A stretch of DNA of 64,000 bases from a virus: IMG/VR virus record IMGVR_UViG_3300032323_001417, positions 1 to 64,000 of that record; one strand, given 5' to 3'. This document shows, piece after piece, positions 55,801 to 64,000 of this stretch (position 1 is its first letter; each line of letters starts with the position of its first letter). A program made the position numbers and the translations under genes. The notes under the pieces were generated by a model. The model saw only the letters and a program-made list of their open reading frames with translations, was not told where the DNA came from and searched no databases.

Positions 55801-57488
55801 AGATTCCTTTAGAAGGATATGACGTTGTAATGAATCTAGAATCTTCTGGAGATTTAACTTTAGAAGACATAGATAGGCTTGGAAAAGAATTGACAGCTCT
55901 AACTACTATTCCAAAAATTGATAAAGTTATTAATTTTGAAACTGCCAATGAAGAAATGATAACAGAGCTTTATGATGATTACATGGCGTTAGAAAAAGAA
56001 CCTGACATTTTTAAGGGAATAAGTATTAAAGATAATTTAGCTGAAAATGCCATGGAACGATTTGGAATAAATTATCAGTGGATAATGAGTTTGCCAAATC
56101 AGGAAAAGTTTATTGTATTAACTACTATAGAAAGACATATAGAGCTTAAAAAAGCTGCAAATTCAGGGGACAGGAGTGACAGAGAAGCTCTTGCAGCATC
56201 AAATGCTGAACTTTCTAAATTAGTAGAAAATACTGTTGCGCCACCAACTGGTCCAACTGGTCCAACTAAAGGACCTGGTGGCAATAGTGAAAAGAGTAAG
56301 CTTGATGACCTTAAAAAGATGCTTATGGAAAGATTTAGACTTCAAGAAATGCTTATTGATAAAGAAGCAGAAGGATTTAATAAAAGAATTAAACAAATTT
56401 CTAGAGAAATTCAATTGCAACAAAGACAGGTAGCTTTAGAAGAAAAGCAAATTGAAGTAAGACAAAAAGCTTTAGAAGAACTTTCTAAAAAAGAAAATGA
56501 AGTAAATACTGTATATGACAATAGAATATCTGCACTAGATAGAGTATCTGCATCAAATTCAAGATTGGCAAGTCAAGAACAATCTAGAATAAGCCTTGCA
56601 TCCGCACTTGCTTCTGGTGATATTGCTGCTGCTGCTTCTGCAATGTCTGACATAACTCAGCAATCTGCAGAAAGTCAGATAGAAGACACCAAGACTGCAC
56701 TAGAAACTCAAAGAGAAACTGCATTAAAGAATTTAACAGTTGATGTAAATGGCACTTTAATGACAAGAAAAGATATTGAAGCAAGCATAGAAACAATTCA
56801 GATAAATATAGATAAAATTCAAACTAGCATCTATGATAAAAATATTTTAATACAAACAGAAGAAGACAAGCTATTAAAAATTGAAGAAAAGAGACTAAAG
56901 GTTGCTGAGGATCGTGAAAAAATAGAAACAAGGCTATATCTTTTAGAACAAAACAGGGCTATTAAAGAATTAACAAAAAAGTCCAAAGAAAAAGGTGGTC
57001 TAACTAACTCAGAAAAAACAGAACTTGCAGACTACAAGAAAGCTTACAACGCTATGGCAGAATCTTTTAATAAACAATATCCTACCTCCACACCCATACA
57101 GCTATTGAATAGTGGTGGTCAGGTTTCTGGATTTGGAATGACAGACAGAGTTCCAGCCATGCTTACCCCTGGTGAATTTGTTATTAATAAAAATGCTACA
57201 AAAACTTTCTTGCCTATGCTAGAGTCTATTAATTCTGGAGTATTCCCATCAATTGGTGGAATGAATCTAGGATCTCCAAGATATGATGTTCCTGTTAGCA
57301 ATGTTACCAATGTTCCAGTTTCTCAGTCAATTACCAATTCATCAAATGCTTCTACCATGTATAATAATAGTTACAGTATAAATGTAAATGTATCTGGAAG
57401 TAGCTCTTCTGCAGATGAAATTGCAAACGTTGTTATGGGTAAGATTGCAAGATCTAACTCAGGAAGTATTAGAGGGAGTAGGTATTAA
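49875..57488 (+). CDS. Tape measure protein
   Basis: A 2,537-residue protein starting at GTG with GAGGTGAT upstream. N-terminal helices (about 1-130), a TP901-type core (AGRQLMVGFTVPLTIFGAVA about 178-197, AAGRKNADLTDAVSQATRLA, LKSGLASLINPTRQATEMLS) and hydrophobic stretches near 540-570 and 1,590-1,620 follow. A long C-terminal coiled coil spans about 2,130-2,390. The motif G-TD-VPAMLTPGEFV-NK-AT occurs three times (about 700, 1,410, 2,420). At roughly 1.5 angstrom per residue the tail would be near 380 nm, if the whole length counts. Confidence 0.9.
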   Translation: MAEVAKGIIDIEINTGSAASTLQALQSQINAFNLALNKANATQGKFSAEYTKKLQDAINKTGLFTAETIRLQTAAATLDKTLSKGKTSLGQYFSARFNKDGAIAAETMALASERARRLQTQFIATSSAANGFQDALAVRPLAAFSSQVAVAGQKAEIMSAMFKQGTTQLINFGKNVQWAGRQLMVGFTVPLTIFGAVAGKTFMELEKQAVAFKKVYGDIFTTPAELNQNLEAVKGLASEYTKYGIAVKDTIGLAAQAAAAGRKNADLTDAVSQATRLATLGQMDQNAALETTISLQSAFRLSGQDLADTINFLNMVENQTVVSLQDIAAAIPRVAPVIQGLGGDVKDLTVFLAAMQEGGVDAAEGANALKSGLASLINPTRQATEMLSGMGINLQSIIEANKGDLMATVRSFAEALQGLDQFSRQQALEQVFGKFQYAKLGALFDNISRKGSQAQQVIATMGYTTEQLGATADKELKTIEESFGVQLTGAIERFKLAIAPIGEIFVKIAIPLVNFATSIAEAFNGLSDGQKKFAAIGAVIIGVVVPAVTMLTGLFLNLVGTLAKMTQGITLFGMGFIKGGPLGAVKALTQSSKYLSLAEMDAAMAAQQLAGANQALNATLVEQVGSSNAAAAAIGNLTKAYSAMIATQGAAAARFPEHFGIAGAAGTRAKVSQVAMRGVQRRNSGGPIFMSNGTTVPGTGNTDTVPAMLTPGEFVVNKEATKNNLGLLHSINNSKNPQGLNAGGKARGMQYLMAGQLVRGMFDNIPGGFASLGSKISRRLSPHANFKIRSSKSGRVSQVKTLADSVNKIAPMSKAPELARAFKGSRFFEELGIVTTIFPRQLNKNASSGGGGAKVEDIEAFIRIAGRDFLEPFRKAYVDSGGPRGLGTSAIIKRMKSQLAKEPRGTLYSDDDLKNLLNNSIKDKKVLEHIEKMRTDPSNTGQARILGIKQNAEEKASRFGIKVPRTENGTSSTDAQNALIKAMEDDLYKSLKEKVTVVDTLERYRTKAVFEARNSKGETLLRFTPGDTFSTGAGARSYNNPKYRGNEQRKSILKRLEAAFNNNSISKEQYDMFKTFDMAHFNKGGQVPGMQYFAANNKQRVVQEAYKAASGIRRRVRPGRDQRFSQQAVLKDYVHDANFVRHSRDPEDMNTLLSMMKPLTQQTRATRGTVLGSTNNPELPYAQQKRIVAAIKEGRYEDLFGMRLNFRGPGSYTTRRETDFSPFIGDLSNPTLRAFSDGFMTLKDQKEEIAKLRKIMRSGKFKKLTPGTAEYARALGMTGLWSPARSWRPGPNPTIGSDWTVEQVLANKLRDYNNRKKGLNKAFPDKKIQQLLIDEMVGSGALAIDVPKAFYKHPRLPYRGDHIENLVKKENEILLGDRTSQITGVASDLRTRLPSLITQSFNRGNIVPGVGNTDTVPAMLTPGEFVVNKEATKKNYDLLTAINNSQRLNKGGMAYKGSNEAPPRLLMNSGGFIQYLNKGEEVQGRDRFKKPSDRGATGGNSINIGNGGGVGKARVAGQAGSIVGGFAGFALAEKLGIEGMAGQFITSLAAGTIAQKALTGSILAITKSTKSANAKEALFPMLSKLGPKVLALSGPVMLATGAFAAVGFTLYSLNKSLTNAEKSGAALSDAMYGSAKTTKAMADAFGRETNAAAARRKAAEKAGGQEISQEAVATSGEFMKSDAAKKILEDIKLVEKSGESAVLALRNQLASSIIAGAITPEEAKAIALDIGKELGSATLGIQVSGELTSLIGPNGEKISNNLIEITAEITPKIDSEKIKKGAQSAFDSLNPGEKFVQFFKGGQESFVKEFSIDQISSANASALAKEAEARALLNLAYQEGTITLKEYIDQEGKITSGASKRSSFVDNANAKALGFTSTEAMQSKLQEQLANLNVDTTGMTIGEASREVALGASRAREDDQGKAAYEAIITRSKDTLKQTFVDSGMDADIAKTMTDSMEQGVAQIDPGIFDKFLSGQIPLEGYDVVMNLESSGDLTLEDIDRLGKELTALTTIPKIDKVINFETANEEMITELYDDYMALEKEPDIFKGISIKDNLAENAMERFGINYQWIMSLPNQEKFIVLTTIERHIELKKAANSGDRSDREALAASNAELSKLVENTVAPPTGPTGPTKGPGGNSEKSKLDDLKKMLMERFRLQEMLIDKEAEGFNKRIKQISREIQLQQRQVALEEKQIEVRQKALEELSKKENEVNTVYDNRISALDRVSASNSRLASQEQSRISLASALASGDIAAAASAMSDITQQSAESQIEDTKTALETQRETALKNLTVDVNGTLMTRKDIEASIETIQINIDKIQTSIYDKNILIQTEEDKLLKIEEKRLKVAEDREKIETRLYLLEQNRAIKELTKKSKEKGGLTNSEKTELADYKKAYNAMAESFNKQYPTSTPIQLLNSGGQVSGFGMTDRVPAMLTPGEFVINKNATKTFLPMLESINSGVFPSIGGMNLGSPRYDVPVSNVTNVPVSQSITNSSNASTMYNNSYSINVNVSGSSSSADEIANVVMGKIARSNSGSIRGSRY

Positions 57489-58090
57489 TGGTAAGTCCTG
57501 CATATTTAAATTCTAGAAAAAAATGGGATAGACCACAGGCAATAATTTGGTCAAATAACTCAGCTGGAATTATTAATGGAGTGCCTCAAATTACTGGGTC
57601 TGAAGGAGAAGATTTCTTAATTCTTTCTGATCACAATAGATCTCCTGTTGACTTTTCTGTAGATAGAATTGAAAATAGAAAAAGAATGGTAAATGGTCAC
57701 ATGCGTTCTTATCATATTGCAGATAAATTAAAAGTTTCAACTAACTGGAATCTTTTGCCATCTAGAGCATTTAATAAAGACCCAGATTTTTCAGAAAATG
57801 GAAATCCGACTGCTATAAATACTATAAACAATCCACTAACAGAATATACTGCTGATGGTGGTGCAGGTGGATCAGACTTGTTGAACTGGTACAACAACAA
57901 TCCTGGATCATTCTATATGTTTATATCATATGACAAGAATTCAAAATTGAACGATGTGCCTTATCAAAATTTAGCAACATATTCAGAAGTTATTGAAGTT
58001 TATTTTTCATCATTTACTTACAATGTTGTAAAAAGAGGCGCAACCAATCACGACCTTTGGGATATTTCTATCTCACTTGAGGAAGTATAA
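57488..58090 (+). CDS. Minor tail protein (distal tail position), 200 aa
   Basis: Starts overlapping the tape measure stop (TAATG), MVSPAYLNSRKKWDRPQAII. FLILSDHNRSPVDFSVDRIE (about 47-66) and YNVVKRGATNHDLWDISISL near the end suggest a beta-barrel protein. In siphophages the gene after the tape measure usually encodes the distal tail protein; this call is by position. Confidence 0.65.
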   Translation: MVSPAYLNSRKKWDRPQAIIWSNNSAGIINGVPQITGSEGEDFLILSDHNRSPVDFSVDRIENRKRMVNGHMRSYHIADKLKVSTNWNLLPSRAFNKDPDFSENGNPTAINTINNPLTEYTADGGAGGSDLLNWYNNNPGSFYMFISYDKNSKLNDVPYQNLATYSEVIEVYFSSFTYNVVKRGATNHDLWDISISLEEV

Positions 58091-61000
58091 TGTTTTTTGA
58101 TAATGATTTAATTACTCATCTTAAGACCAATAACTCTCTTCAAGTTGATTCCCTGATTATTGCTGAATGGAATCAGAATGACTTGTCAAATATTGAAAAT
58201 TATGGAAACTATAGATGGAGACCGTCAAGTGCAAGTGTGGACGTTTTTAGAAACTTAGCACCATCATATGATCCAAATGATGATGGAAATTTTTATACTG
58301 GAGCCTTGGAGTCTAAGTATATTTCTGAATATAGAGTAGATAGTGGAAGTCCACTAACTTTTTTAACAGATCAAGAAGAGATGCAGCTATTCTATTCGCT
58401 TAAAGATTGTTTTAAGCCGTTTAGACCAAGGTCTGGAATTAATAAGATGTTGTTTTTTGGAGACCTAGATGAAGGAAAAATTAAATTTGTTGATAGTGTT
58501 AGGTCTGGAAGAAGACCAAGATATTACTTTTGTTCAAAAAATGATCAATTTAAATATTGGACATCATTTAGAAAAGATAATGGTGTTGAAGTTGGAATTT
58601 CTTCTCTAACTGCAAGAGGTCTTGATTCAAATTTTGGATATGAGATAACCGACTCAGCACCATTTGTTGTTTATAAAGAAGAGGTTGCTGCAAATAGAAT
58701 TGTTGTAAAGATGCAGACCAACTTAGCAGACGATTTAGTTTTTGGAGTTGATGGAGAGCCAGTTGTTTCTTCAACAATTAGAAGAGAAAATTCTGTAATT
58801 GCAGACCCACTTTCCGATAGGTCAAAGTCTAGTATTCCTAAAAAATGGAAGATTCAATATCTTGATTCAGGAAATAATTGGTTAGACGCTGTATCTTTTG
58901 ATGAAAATTCTTTTAGATCAGATGGTTCTGATATTGTTCCTTGGGATGGATATGTTGAAATATCTTATGGAGTAAAGATTCCACAAGTATATAGAGAAAA
59001 CTTTCACTTTATAGACTACATAAGCTCTTCTGTACAATTACCAGCAGACACAATTAATGGAGAGGCATACATCCTATTAGAAAATGATTTAGATCCTGGA
59101 GTTTTATGGGTTTGGAATACAAGATTAAATGATTGGGAAACTTCAAATGTGGAGTATGGTTTTTCATTGTTAGAAAATGACGATACAAAAAGAACTGGAA
59201 TAGTAACAAGTCTGGTTGATCCTAAATATTTTCTTAGAAATGAAATTCCAACTTATCGAGATATTGTATTTCTAAAGGGTCTAAGGGTTGTCGTTGAAAC
59301 AATGGCATCTCCAAATAGAACATTTGATTTAATAGAAATGTCACCAAGGTTAAAAGCTGATGTATCTAAATATGTAATAGATTTTGAAATAAACAAAGAT
59401 ATTGCTGCAACAGACTACGGGCTTCCAGTAGGAGCACTGGTAGCATCAACTGGTCAAATAAACTTATCAAATCATGATGGTGCTTTTACTAGATTAAACG
59501 TTTTTAACCAAGATGAAAAAACTGGAAGTATTATTTCTGGAAATTTAAGACCACAAACAAAGTTTGACTTTTATGAAACAGTTTTAAATGTACAAGGATA
59601 TGACAAGTTTATTCCTTTGAAAACTTTTTATTCAGAAAATTCTGCAGAAAGTTATGGTGGTTTTTCAGATGTATCTTTAACACTAAGAGATGCCTTTTTT
59701 AGATTTGAGTCAGAAATGGCAACGCCAATATTTTTACAAAACTGCACACTTACAATGGCTGTTGCGGTACTTCTAGACAACATTGGTTTTGGAAACTATG
59801 TATTTAAAAATATAACTACTGCAAACGATCCAGTAATTCCATTTTTCTTTGTAGAGCCAGACATATCAGTTGCAGAAGTTTTGCAAAGACTTGCCCAGTC
59901 TACACAAACAGCAATGTTTTTTGATGAATATAACAACTTCTGCATGATGCCAAAAGAATATCTAATACCTGACTATTCTATTAGTGATAGTAATTCTTCA
60001 ATATCAGAAAGACTAGTCAATCTTTATGGGCAGAAAGAGATTGGATCAGTTCCAAATATTGAATTTATTTCAGGGGTAGATTCAAAAATTATTAACGATG
60101 GTCAGATTAACTATACAACAAGATATATTCAAAGAGATGTTCCAAACCTAGAACAGGCACAAATAAACCCTAATGATAGAACCTACTCATACAAGTCTTC
60201 GATACTCTGGGAGCTAGGAGATCAAGATGAGGCAAGAACTATCAATCAGCCTATGGGAAAAAATGGTTATAGCCTAGGAGCCGTTACCTTAAATACAGAA
60301 CTTTCTTCTACAGTTCCATATGTAGAAAACAATCAAATACAAGCAAACATAATTGACGTTGGAGAAAGTGGATATCTTCTTCCAAGATTCCAAGGTTATT
60401 TATATGCTAACGGTGAAATTATAAGATATGATGCTCAAGAATATGAAGTTACTGGTGTTGGAACTGTTTGGATAACAAATAATAATGAATACCAAAAATA
60501 TTTTTCAAAACTTGCTTTTAACGGAAAAATGATTGTTACTGGAAATCTAAGAATTTATACTGAGCCATTTTATCAAGAATCTCCAGGAGCCAACCAAGAT
60601 GGATTAGAGTCTGGAGTTGTTTACAAAAATGGACCAGTTAGTTCTCACGGTAGAGGTCAGTTTGGAACTTCTGTAACTAGCCATTCTTCAGAATTAAACC
60701 CCTATTGGGAAAGTTCTAAGCAAGCCTTTAGAATGAATTCAAGTTTATTGTTTAGCACAACTCCTACAGAATCAATCAAGTATCCCCCACTTTTAACGAC
60801 AACTGCAGGACTTAGAAGTGATGACAATGCAAGAGATAACGCTGTGGTTTCTGGAAAAATTGCAAGCTTGCTTAGAAGAACTGTTAGAGCCGAAAATAAC
60901 TATTCTACAGCAAATCAACTAGAAGCAGGAACAGTACAGTCTTCAGCACTTATTCTTTCGGGTTCAAGAACTTCTTCTCAGGCATCTAGCCCACGAGACT

Positions 61001-62580
61001 TGATAACCTATGTGTACAAAAATTTTCCAAATAGTGACTTTAAGCATGTTGGAACTAGAATGAGAATAATTGGAAAAAAGGTTGATGAAACAAATCAAAT
61101 TCCAGATAACTCTACAACATATTTTACAACTGACATAAATGGAGAAGCTTCTTCAATCTCTGGTGGATCTGGAGGTCTTGGTTTTATGGTTGACAATGTA
61201 ACAAAATCTGGGTACTATTTTGAAATTATGTCATTGTCTAAAGATGTAATTTCTTCTTTTTCTACAGAAAAAAATAAGGACAGTGTTCTAGAAAATATTA
61301 TATTTTACAAGATTCCGCCACAAAATGTAAGATATCCACATGCTGGAATTGATGCAAATGGAAATGAAAGTCAGTCTATTGTTGTAAATGCAGATGGAAA
61401 AGAAAATTTTGCACAGCCCATAAAACTATGGGGAACTTTGGCAAAAGTTTTAGTTGACGAAGGCATGTTCTTTGGTATGGATAGAATGGCTTCTCAAGAC
61501 AATCCAACAGTCCACGATCTTGGAATTGAGTTTGAAAGACTTGGATCATCTGTTAAATTTTATTTATATCTAAACAACGTTTTAATTGCTACTGTTATTG
61601 ATAACAATCCACTGCCATCAGTAACTACTGACACAGTGTTTAGCACATGCTTATTTGTTAGAGGTGGATCAAAGTGCATGTTTGAAAATATTTATGCATT
61701 AAGAAATAGAGCAATTCAGTCAGAAAATGTAACGGCAATATCCTTAGATAATTTAGGAACTTCTTCAAGAAATAGCCTGGCAGCCTTTGGAGATAACAAT
61801 ATATCAATTTCAGAGTCATTAAGAAAGTATGCCCTTTCTGGAATTGTTCAGTCAACATATCTTTCTTCAATTGGAACAGAAAGACCTAGAGGATTTGACA
61901 TGTATTTTGAAGAATTCGGAACAATTTTAAGAGAATGTGCCTATTTTAATATTAAGTATGATCAGGCATACCCAGCAATAATTGCAAGAATGCTTCCACC
62001 ACTAAATAATGAAAAAGTCTATACAGTTTCAGGATTTTTACCAGGATCCTACGGTGCAGAGTTTTTGTTGTTCAACAGCTCTGATAGAATAATATCACTT
62101 GCTGATAGTTCTGCAAATAAGATAGTTATAACTGGAATTACATTTACACAAAATATATCAAATGTTCTTACAGTTGATGACTATCTTGGAGATAGGGCAA
62201 ACTTGTCAGATCCAATAATTATTGATAACGTTATAAGGTCTCCACAGTTAGCACAGAAATTTTATGATAATATTAGAAATAGTAGATCTATTTATGGAAA
62301 AAAATCATTTTCTCTTAACTCTTTATATGTTCAAAATGAAGATTCTGCAAAAGATTTAATGGGGTGGATGATTGATAAAACAATGAAAAGTAGAAAAGTA
62401 ATTACTGTAAATACATTTGGAACTCCTCATATTCAGCTTGGAGATATTGTTAAAATAGATTATGATTTGCCAGAGGGTGTAAAATTTGTAGAAACAGATA
62501 AAAGATTTATTGTTACTTCTATGAAGTATTCAAGATCCTCATCTGACATAAAAACTTCATTAAACTTGGTAGAGGTGTAA
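58090..62580 (+). CDS. Large minor tail / tail-hub protein, 1,496 aa
   Basis: Starts MFFDNDLITHLKTNNSLQVD. The middle (about 600-640: EPDISVAEVLQRLAQSTQTA, MFFDEYNNFCMM) resembles the Tal/hub D-type domain of tail tips. A ConA-like region lies about 1,110-1,215 (LGIEFERLGSSVKFYLYLNN, TCLFVRGGSKCMFENIYALR), and a C-terminal LGDIVKIDYDLPEGV segment like a hub end. Overlaps the previous stop by one base. Likely the tail-tip protein that contacts the cell surface. Confidence 0.7.
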   Translation: MFFDNDLITHLKTNNSLQVDSLIIAEWNQNDLSNIENYGNYRWRPSSASVDVFRNLAPSYDPNDDGNFYTGALESKYISEYRVDSGSPLTFLTDQEEMQLFYSLKDCFKPFRPRSGINKMLFFGDLDEGKIKFVDSVRSGRRPRYYFCSKNDQFKYWTSFRKDNGVEVGISSLTARGLDSNFGYEITDSAPFVVYKEEVAANRIVVKMQTNLADDLVFGVDGEPVVSSTIRRENSVIADPLSDRSKSSIPKKWKIQYLDSGNNWLDAVSFDENSFRSDGSDIVPWDGYVEISYGVKIPQVYRENFHFIDYISSSVQLPADTINGEAYILLENDLDPGVLWVWNTRLNDWETSNVEYGFSLLENDDTKRTGIVTSLVDPKYFLRNEIPTYRDIVFLKGLRVVVETMASPNRTFDLIEMSPRLKADVSKYVIDFEINKDIAATDYGLPVGALVASTGQINLSNHDGAFTRLNVFNQDEKTGSIISGNLRPQTKFDFYETVLNVQGYDKFIPLKTFYSENSAESYGGFSDVSLTLRDAFFRFESEMATPIFLQNCTLTMAVAVLLDNIGFGNYVFKNITTANDPVIPFFFVEPDISVAEVLQRLAQSTQTAMFFDEYNNFCMMPKEYLIPDYSISDSNSSISERLVNLYGQKEIGSVPNIEFISGVDSKIINDGQINYTTRYIQRDVPNLEQAQINPNDRTYSYKSSILWELGDQDEARTINQPMGKNGYSLGAVTLNTELSSTVPYVENNQIQANIIDVGESGYLLPRFQGYLYANGEIIRYDAQEYEVTGVGTVWITNNNEYQKYFSKLAFNGKMIVTGNLRIYTEPFYQESPGANQDGLESGVVYKNGPVSSHGRGQFGTSVTSHSSELNPYWESSKQAFRMNSSLLFSTTPTESIKYPPLLTTTAGLRSDDNARDNAVVSGKIASLLRRTVRAENNYSTANQLEAGTVQSSALILSGSRTSSQASSPRDLITYVYKNFPNSDFKHVGTRMRIIGKKVDETNQIPDNSTTYFTTDINGEASSISGGSGGLGFMVDNVTKSGYYFEIMSLSKDVISSFSTEKNKDSVLENIIFYKIPPQNVRYPHAGIDANGNESQSIVVNADGKENFAQPIKLWGTLAKVLVDEGMFFGMDRMASQDNPTVHDLGIEFERLGSSVKFYLYLNNVLIATVIDNNPLPSVTTDTVFSTCLFVRGGSKCMFENIYALRNRAIQSENVTAISLDNLGTSSRNSLAAFGDNNISISESLRKYALSGIVQSTYLSSIGTERPRGFDMYFEEFGTILRECAYFNIKYDQAYPAIIARMLPPLNNEKVYTVSGFLPGSYGAEFLLFNSSDRIISLADSSANKIVITGITFTQNISNVLTVDDYLGDRANLSDPIIIDNVIRSPQLAQKFYDNIRNSRSIYGKKSFSLNSLYVQNEDSAKDLMGWMIDKTMKSRKVITVNTFGTPHIQLGDIVKIDYDLPEGVKFVETDKRFIVTSMKYSRSSSDIKTSLNLVEV

Positions 62581-62581
62581 G

Positions 62582-63514
62582 ATGAGTGAAAATTCAGGTC
62601 CAGCAGGTGCAGGACATTCTCCAAACAAACCAAAGGTTAATACTTCAGATGCAGCAGATGTAGCAAGGGCTAAAGCAGCAGCAGCAGCTAAAGCAAAAGC
62701 TGACAAGATAGCTGCAGATGCAGCAGCGGCAGCAGAAAGAAAGCGTCAAGCAGATGCAGCAGCAGCAGCGGCAGCAGCAAGGGCTTCAGCAGCAGCGGCA
62801 GCAGCAGCAGCAGAAGCAGAAAGAAAAAGAAGAGAAGCAGAGGAAAAGAGGAGAAGAGAAGAAGAAGAAAGAAAAAGAAAAGAAGAAGAAGAAAGAAGAA
62901 GAAGGGAAGAAGAAGAAAGAAGAAGAAGGGAAGAAGAAGAGGCAGAAAGACAAAGACAGATAGCAGAAAAAGCAAGACTTGCAGAAATTGCAGCAAGAGC
63001 ATTAAGGGGTTCTTCAGAATTTGGTGTTGTTAAAAATCCAACTAGGGATGTTTTAGACATTGGTTCTTTAAACCCATCTGCAAATGCAGCAAGACTTCAA
63101 AGAATTCTTTGGGAAAATATGTCTGCAATCGAACTTTCTACTGTTTTAAGACATGACACAGTAGATGGAATTAGACAAAGGTATGAAATAATTAGCAACC
63201 TATCTGAATTAAGAAAAAGATATGATGCTACAAAAGAACTTTCTGTATTGGATAAATCATCTTTGCCATATTCAGAATTTACCATTGACCTATCTTCAAA
63301 AATACCAGATTCTGCATATATTTCTAACAATGGGTTAGATTCAACTTATCAGTATGTTGATACAGATGGGGTATCGATTGTTGAAGTAGAAAAAGGATAT
63401 ATATACGTTGCAAGTAATGGTGATATTGTCATAGAATTAGATAATTTATTATCATCAGAAATAGCCCAGGTCCAAATAGACTCTGGTGGTACAATGTATG
63501 AGGTGAATAATTAA
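62582..63514 (+). CDS. Ala/Lys/Glu-rich single-helix tail protein, 310 aa
   Basis: Residues about 20-140 are an uninterrupted charged helix, first Ala/Lys-rich (ARAKAAAAAKAKADKI) then Arg/Glu-rich (RKRKEEEERRRREEEERRRR), followed by a globular beta-rich C-terminus (YIYVASNGDIVIELDNLLSS). A long rod of about 18 nm joined to a small head suits a tail-tip spacer or fibre stalk. The codons for the Arg/Glu part form a 104-base purine-only run. GAGGTGTAAG ribosome-binding site. Confidence 0.65.
   Translation: MSENSGPAGAGHSPNKPKVNTSDAADVARAKAAAAAKAKADKIAADAAAAAERKRQADAAAAAAAARASAAAAAAAAEAERKRREAEEKRRREEEERKRKEEEERRRREEEERRRREEEEAERQRQIAEKARLAEIAARALRGSSEFGVVKNPTRDVLDIGSLNPSANAARLQRILWENMSAIELSTVLRHDTVDGIRQRYEIISNLSELRKRYDATKELSVLDKSSLPYSEFTIDLSSKIPDSAYISNNGLDSTYQYVDTDGVSIVEVEKGYIYVASNGDIVIELDNLLSSEIAQVQIDSGGTMYEVNN
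62839..62942 (+). repeat. 104-base purine-only tract
   Basis: Only A and G on the plus strand, made of GAAGAA/GAAAGA-type units within the helix-coding part of the gene. Such tracts can form triplex (H-) DNA and are slippage-prone. Confidence 0.85.
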
Positions 63515-64000
63515 TGATAACTAATGACGGAAAAAACATTATTGCAAAATATTTGCTAAACCAAGCCCCAGAGTTTGCTAGCCATATTGCAATTGGTGTT
63601 GGTGGACATGCCTTACCTGTTGCCTCAGCAAGTTATTCTGCATCTGTTTCTCCAGTATTTTCTAGCACATCCAAATCTCTTGACTTTGAAGCACTTAGAG
63701 TTCCAATTTTATCTAAAGGTCTTATTAAAGAATTAAATGAAGAAACAGATGAGTATGTTGAAAAAATTGTCTTTAAGGCAGAACTTCCAACTGATCAAAG
63801 ATTGCAAATTACAGAAATTGGACTATTTCCCTCAGACTCAAATAGTCTAGCAGAAAGGTTTGGAAGCAAAACTCTTTCATCTTTTACTAATTCTGAGCCG
63901 TGGACATATTCAAGGTTTGGATCTGGATCTGTTGTCCCATACATTAATGAAGCACTAGACTCTTATGACGGAGAAATTTCTCCAGGAGATATAATTAGAC
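63514..64000 (+). CDS. Tail/baseplate protein, N-terminal part, runs off the right edge
   Basis: Starts MITNDGKNIIAKYLLNQAPE at a TAATG overlap with GAGGTGAAT upstream. Visible segments: SHIAIGVGGHALP, KIVFKAELPTDQRLQITEIG (about residues 88-107) and LFPSDSNSLAERFGSKT. The ITNDGKN-IAKYL opening and LQITEIGLF pattern are typical of phage baseplate or fibre-attachment proteins. At least 162 residues are encoded in the window. Confidence 0.75.
   Translation, partial: MITNDGKNIIAKYLLNQAPEFASHIAIGVGGHALPVASASYSASVSPVFSSTSKSLDFEALRVPILSKGLIKELNEETDEYVEKIVFKAELPTDQRLQITEIGLFPSDSNSLAERFGSKTLSSFTNSEPWTYSRFGSGSVVPYINEALDSYDGEISPGDIIR

Noticed and set aside
62688-63060. Long minus-strand frames (Leu/Phe- or Ser/Ala-rich) opposite the Ala/Glu-rich gene
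   Set aside because: They are shadows of GAAGAA/GCAGCA repeats; the translations are pure low complexity and have no ribosome-binding sites.

Overview
The window is an AT-rich stretch of a large tailed double-stranded DNA phage, most likely a siphovirus with a very long tail (HK97-type head genes, separate tail tube, chaperone frameshift, 2,537-residue tape measure). Several features point to an actinobacterial host: a small CDRCGAQA/FCGHH zinc protein of an actinobacterial type, a free-standing IF2_N-like miniprotein, a GAAC-N4-GTTC LexA-like box, many genes that look leaderless, and an adenosylcobalamin-dependent ribonucleotide reductase. The low GC would fit a low-GC aquatic actinobacterium; that last step is inference.

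Layout. (1) 1-9.1 kb: about 27 small, mostly uncharacterised genes, all leftward, in translationally coupled mini-operons. Each mini-operon has the same kind of promoter (TGTCAGACC placed in front of an extended -10). Most are separated by a modular intergenic repeat (CAGGG, TTCTTAA, DnaA-box TTATCCACA, GGGGCGCGGCT). Recognisable members are a DUF932/TIGR03299 protein, an Api92-like protein, an MGLDMYL-type protein, an IF2_N-like protein and a tRNA-Asp. (2) 9.1-9.8 kb: the transcriptional divergence point, with DnaA boxes, a LexA-like box, palindromes, a rightward promoter, a strongly structured RNA of about 160 nt and a leader built on two copies of a 16-mer. This is the best candidate for an origin/control region and the most novel-looking part of the window. 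(3) 9.5-11.2 kb: rightward microproteins (zinc knuckles and membrane peptides) and AT-rich regulatory DNA with a sigma70-like promoter. (4) 11.2-33.2 kb: tail-fibre and receptor-binding genes built from shuffled modules. They are interrupted at 23-30 kb by a modification island: two paralogous gene pairs, GT60-like glycosyltransferase, DNA methyltransferase, DUF6065, CapD/PseB-like sugar dehydratase, HAD phosphatase and a second glycosyltransferase-like protein. (5) 33.2-37.4 kb: holin-like protein, GT4 glycosyltransferase and class II ribonucleotide reductase. (6) 37.4-49.1 kb: ConA-like protein, portal, prohead protease with nested scaffold, major capsid protein, connectors, tail terminator and tail tube. 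(7) 49.2-64 kb: tail chaperones with a CCCAAAC frameshift, tape measure and minor tail/baseplate proteins, the last running off the right edge.

Regulation. The left arm uses the TGTCAGACC promoter family. The late region uses TG[A/G]TATAAT extended -10 promoters, several so close to the ATG that the mRNA should be leaderless. Strong hairpin terminators followed by a fresh promoter sit after the major capsid and tail-tube genes, insulating the two most abundant products. No terminase, endolysin, integrase, DNA polymerase or CRISPR array is visible; terminase and replication genes must lie outside the window. Functions of the small left-arm genes are mostly unknown and are described only by what can be seen.
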